From Chrysoperla carnea (taxonomy: Eukaryota; Arthropoda; Insecta; Neuroptera; Chrysopidae): a stretch of DNA of 64,000 nucleotides. Below, one piece after another: positions 60,869 to 64,000 of the stretch. Position 1 is the first letter of the stretch; every line of letters begins with the position of its first letter. Both the position numbers and the translations under genes were made by a program. Location of the stretch: positions 3,597,001 through 3,661,000 of the forward strand of contig NC_058338.1 of NCBI RefSeq assembly GCF_905475395.1. Reading direction: 5' to 3'. The notes under the pieces are model-generated. The model had not been told where the DNA came from. It did not search any database and saw nothing but the letters and a program-made list of their open reading frames with translations.

Positions 60869-61006
60869 AGCTCCGCGATCTTAGCACCTCATGTGCGGAA
60901 TTTCGATTGACCATTATACCATCTGAAAGGTCAGAAATTGGTCATAAAAGGTCAGTTGGTCTCATTAATTGGTCAGCATCAGAAAATTTTTTATTAAAGA
61001 TTAAAG
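60869..61006 (+). repeat. Direct repeat, copy 1
   Basis: Nearly identical to 62492-62635: AGCTCCGCGATCTTAGCACC, TGAAAGGTCAGAAATTGGTC and CATTAATTGGTCAGCATCAG. The motif AATTGGTCAG occurs again at 61097-61130. Confidence 0.85.
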
Positions 61007-61210
61007 TTTTTCAAGGTCAATTAATAAGTTTAGCACCTCATTCGCAGAAAAAATAAAAAACTCCACCTATGCGCGATCGGGAAGCATTCGCTGATAATTG
61101 GTCAGCTAATATAAATAATTGGTCAGTTTAATTTAATATTAAAAAAAATTAAAAAAGTTGTCTCTGTCGTAACGCGCATGCTTTGAGTCGGATGGTTTTA
61201 TCAGGGATAT

Positions 61211-61240
61211 TTCTCCACTATTTATTTTAATAGTGGAGAA
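61211..61240. repeat. Perfect 12-bp hairpin
   Basis: TTCTCCACTATT and AATAGTGGAGAA around a six-base loop. Could be the remnant of an inverted-repeat element or a chance palindrome. No U-tract or gene is positioned for a terminator role. Confidence 0.6.
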
Positions 61241-62000
61241 AGAGATAGGATATTTTTTAAAACTATGTTCTATGTTCTATGAGAGAAAATGTTCCACATC
61301 GACTCAGCAGCTTATTTACCACGGGGCAAAAAAACCACGTGCCATATCCTAGAATAATAATAGTTTGACTCCAGACCTGTCAATTCACTTTTTATTATCT
61401 TTTGCACCAATCATGTGACAAATTTTGTAAAAAAAAAAGTTGAGGGGGAATGTTTTTAAAAGATTTTTTATATTATTGATTGTAAATTTTTAAATTTTTT
61501 TTTATTGTCGTCTGATACTGATAAGGATTAAAAAAATTGTGGCCTTACCAATCATTTTTCATTTTCGATACGTAATCAACAAATTTTTTTTGGATTTTCA
61601 TTTTATTTTTTTGTGGTATTTGGTTTGTAAAAAAAAAGTTGATGCAAAAAAATTTTTTTAAGATGAAATTAGTTATATGGAATTATGTGGAAGTAATTCG
61701 TAAATAGTTTTTATGTATTTTGATTTTATTTAAATAAAGTTGAAAAGTCAAAACCTGTTTTTCTTTTATTTTTCCCCATCTCTCTGTAGCTATACATTAT
61801 TATTTCAGTTAAAAATAGGTAAGTATTTCGAACTTTGCGATAGGTAAGTATTTCAAACTTCGTTTGCCATTTCTTTTTCTAATAAAACATCACAAAATTT
61901 TCCGAAAATGAGTTTTACTTTTTGTTATAATTTTTATTAGGGAATATTGAGTGAATGTCGAAAATATTAATATAATTATTTATTAATATGAATAACAGAT

Positions 62001-62075
62001 CCCTTATGGTATAGTGGTTAGCGTATCTGACTACGAATAGATAGTCGCCTGGTTCGAAACTAGGGTAGGACTGTA
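62001..62075 (+). repeat. tRNA-like sequence, SINE head or tRNA pseudogene
   Basis: TCCCTTATGGTATAGTGGTT (A box) and CCTGGTTCGAAACTAGG (a well-formed T arm with B box). The T arm pairs well, but the acceptor stem does not close and the anticodon loop has eight bases, so it is not a functional tRNA. An A-rich run and a T-rich run follow. Confidence 0.55.
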
Positions 62076-62226
62076 TTAAAAAAAATTCTTCTTCTTTGTT
62101 TTAAGCAAATTCTGATTTTTATTTTCATTTTTTTTTTAAATTTCCACCACAACATGTTTGCCTAGTACAAATGATGAAAAATTTTAGTTTTTTTTCGTTC
62201 AAAAACTTCAATTTTTTTCACATTTC

Positions 62227-62460
62227 TACTAGGAGAACATCATGGACGGACGGAATTAGTAGTACCTGATAGCAAGGTAATTGTTGTCCCCTCGTAAGTC
62301 AGAAAGTTAGTGGTCTGCACACCCGTGTTTGGTGAGTATGACTTCTAGGCAGACCAATAACTTTCTGCCAAAATAAAATTTTAGACTTTCGGGGTGAAAA
62401 CACTTACTTGCTTTTTCTCCCTATCAGGAACTACTAATTCGTACTTATGTTCTCCTAGTA
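62227..62460. mobile_element. 234-bp inverted-repeat element
   Basis: TACTAGGAGAACAT at 62227 is complementary to ATGTTCTCCTAGTA at 62447-62460. Inward, GAATTAGTAGTACCTGATAG pairs with CTATCAGGAACTACTAATTC, and AGAAAGTTAGTGGTCTGC pairs with GCAGACCAATAACTTTCT. No coding capacity. Confidence 0.78.
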
Positions 62461-62491
62461 CAAATGTTGAAAAAATTGAAGATTTTTTCGT

Positions 62492-62635
62492 AGCTCCGCG
62501 ATCTTAGCACCTCATGTGCGGAAGGAATTTCGATTGACCAATTATACCATCTGAAAGGTCAGAAATTGGTCATAAAAGGTCAGTTGGTCTCATTAATTGG
62601 TCAGCATCAGAAAATTTTTTATTAAAGATTAAAAA
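62492..62635 (+). repeat. Direct repeat, copy 2
   Basis: Copy of 60869-61006 in the same orientation with a few small insertions. It lies directly after the inverted-repeat element at 62227-62460. Confidence 0.85.
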
Positions 62636-63181
62636 ATTTTTTATTAAAGCCTTGGCGTCTTCGTTTATGATCGAATAGCCAGAATATTATGCGGTGCAGT
62701 CTAACACTTTTTGCTCAGAAATGGTTAGAATTAGGAAATTTTTGGTTCCTAGAATATATCTCTATTACTATAGGCTGCTGGCTGGAGCAATAAATTAGCC
62801 ATAATTAAGATGACAAAAGAACTTAGTCTCATTTGTGGATTGTACCATTGCCATGGGTAGCTTAATAGATCTAATTTAAGGAAATTTGTATAATTACTTT
62901 TAAAAATATCAGCCAATAAAAATTTAATAGGTAATTAACTTTTAAACAGAGCGATATTTGATTAAAATAATTAATAATTAAGGTAAATTATTAAACAAGG
63001 AAAAGTGTGAAATAAACTAGAAGTGTGAATTAAACATGAATGCTAAAGGTTCTTTTAATCATTTATATCGATAAATTGTAAAGACAAAATAAATTACAAC
63101 CGCTAGAAAGCTGTTTCAACTCATAGTTTTCAATATATTTTACCTAAAAGTTGAGAAATATGGTGAAATTTTATAATGAGC

Positions 63182-63640
63182 AAACTATTAATTACGACGG
63201 AGTTGCCATCTATGACAAACCTGTTGAACTAACTATTAATTTCGATGGCAATGCCATCTATGACAAACTTGTTGAACTAACTATTAATTTCGATGGCAGT
63301 GCCATCTATGACAAACTTGTTGAACTAACTATTAATTTCGATGGCAGTGCCGTCTATGATTAACTTGTTGAACTAACTATTAATTTCGATGGCAATGCCA
63401 TCTATGACAAACTTCTTGAACTAACAATTAATTTCGATGGCAATGCCATCTATGACAAACTTGTTGAACTAACTATTAATTTCGATGGTAATGCCATCTA
63501 TGTTGGCCCGGTTGAACTAACTATTAATTTCGATGGTAATGCCATCTATAGGAAACTTGTTGAACTAAGATAATTTCGACAGTTGTGTCATCTATGGTAA
63601 ACCTGTTGAACTAACATTAATTTCGATGTGGTGCCATCGA
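63182..63640 (+). repeat. 48-bp minisatellite, about 10 copies, with coding-like phase
   Basis: The unit GTTGAACTAACTATTAATTT followed by CGATGGCAATGCCATCTATG and ACAAACTT is 48 bases, a multiple of three. One frame reads VELTINFDGNAIYDKL in each unit, starting from an ATG at 63151. A TAA in copy 4 (63361-63363) stops it, but the frame then reopens and runs to TAA at 63571-63573. Outer copies are more diverged. ATGGCAATGCCAT is also a small palindrome inside each unit. Confidence 0.85.
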
Positions 63641-63949
63641 TGAAAAATGAAATATTGAATATTAAAAAAATGTATAAAAACGATATTTTATTATATTCAC
63701 ATATTTGTACATATTTCACCTAAAATAAATATGAATGAATAATAAAGGTTATTTTATACAGTATAAAATCAATTTTCGGGATAAAAATTTTTTCATTTTT
63801 TCTTAATTAATAATAAATAATATAAATAAGTACGAAACGTTTTATATTTTAAATTTTGTTTTATTTTTTTCTATACCATTTTTCCTTTCAGAAAAAAATT
63901 ATGAACTAATAAATTATTCATAAAAGTTAATTATATTAAGATATGATCA

Positions 63950-64000
63950 TACATAGACCAGGTAGCTGTGTGGTTATAGTACTTTCCTTTGAAACTAAAG
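63950..64000 (+). repeat. tRNA-like sequence cut by the window end
   Basis: GGTAGCTGTGTGGTTATAGT resembles an A box region, and the sequence stops before any B box. Whether it is a SINE head cannot be decided here. Confidence 0.35.

Larger units (their letters stand above)
60375..64000. other. Gene-free, repeat-rich right end of the window
   Basis: No coding sequence beyond the minisatellite reading frame. It contains SINE heads, a direct repeat pair, an inverted repeat and a minisatellite, each listed. Any promoter of the - strand gene lies just right of 60374, but no clear TATA box or initiator stands out. Confidence 0.55.

Noticed and set aside
60847..61056. A 69-codon gene
   Set aside because: It lies almost wholly in the direct repeat, whose second copy does not keep the frame.
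63182..63640. A CRISPR-like array
   Set aside because: The whole 48-bp unit repeats with no unique spacers, and the host is an insect.
1..64000. A defence island, operon or other bacterial-type system
   Set aside because: The genes are spliced animal genes with no functional clustering. Nothing in the window resembles such a system.

Overview
This is a strongly AT-rich eukaryotic window, almost certainly from an insect. Intron-bearing genes sit in long stretches of old repeats, MITE-like foldbacks, tRNA-derived SINE heads and non-LTR retrotransposon debris. The only firm species hints are the two conserved proteins and a short degenerate CCTAA (insect TTAGG telomere-type) tract, which would suit a non-dipteran insect. 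I cannot name the order from sequence alone.

Region 1 to 49.7 kb is one gene on the + strand: the Notch ligand Serrate/Jagged. Fourteen exons are visible and all join in frame with GT-AG introns. They encode the end of the MNNL/N-terminal domain, the DSL domain, sixteen EGF repeats, a VWC-like cysteine-rich domain, a membrane-proximal region, one transmembrane helix and an intracellular tail ending at a stop at 49730. The exon(s) with the signal peptide and most of the N-terminal domain lie upstream of the window. The 5' introns are very large (7.5, 3.5, 24.9, 3.3 and 4.1 kb) and hold nearly all the mobile-element sequence. From 45.5 kb on, the exons are packed with mostly short introns.

Region 49.7 to 54.6 kb holds the Serrate 3' flank, two clear foldback/MITE elements (one with an 8-bp target-site duplication), and a decayed RNase H/zinc-knuckle end of a LINE.

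Region 54.6 to 58.5 kb is a complete eight-exon gene for the Golgi pH regulator (GPHR/GPR89 family), 455 residues, + strand. Its introns carry two MITE-like inverted repeats and a second fragment of the same LINE.

Region 59.5 to 60.4 kb, on the - strand and convergent with GPHR, holds a two-exon gene for a 214-residue secreted, Thr/Lys-rich protein with an acidic stretch and an eight-cysteine C-terminal domain. I do not recognise its family. It is the least familiar protein in the window.

Region 60.4 to 64 kb has no convincing gene. It holds three tRNA-like SINE heads, a near-identical direct repeat pair, a 234-bp inverted repeat and a 48-bp minisatellite that reads as a 16-residue peptide repeat interrupted by a stop.

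The three genes look functionally independent. I found no evidence of an operon-like or defence-type system. The novel material is the small secreted protein and several repeat families.
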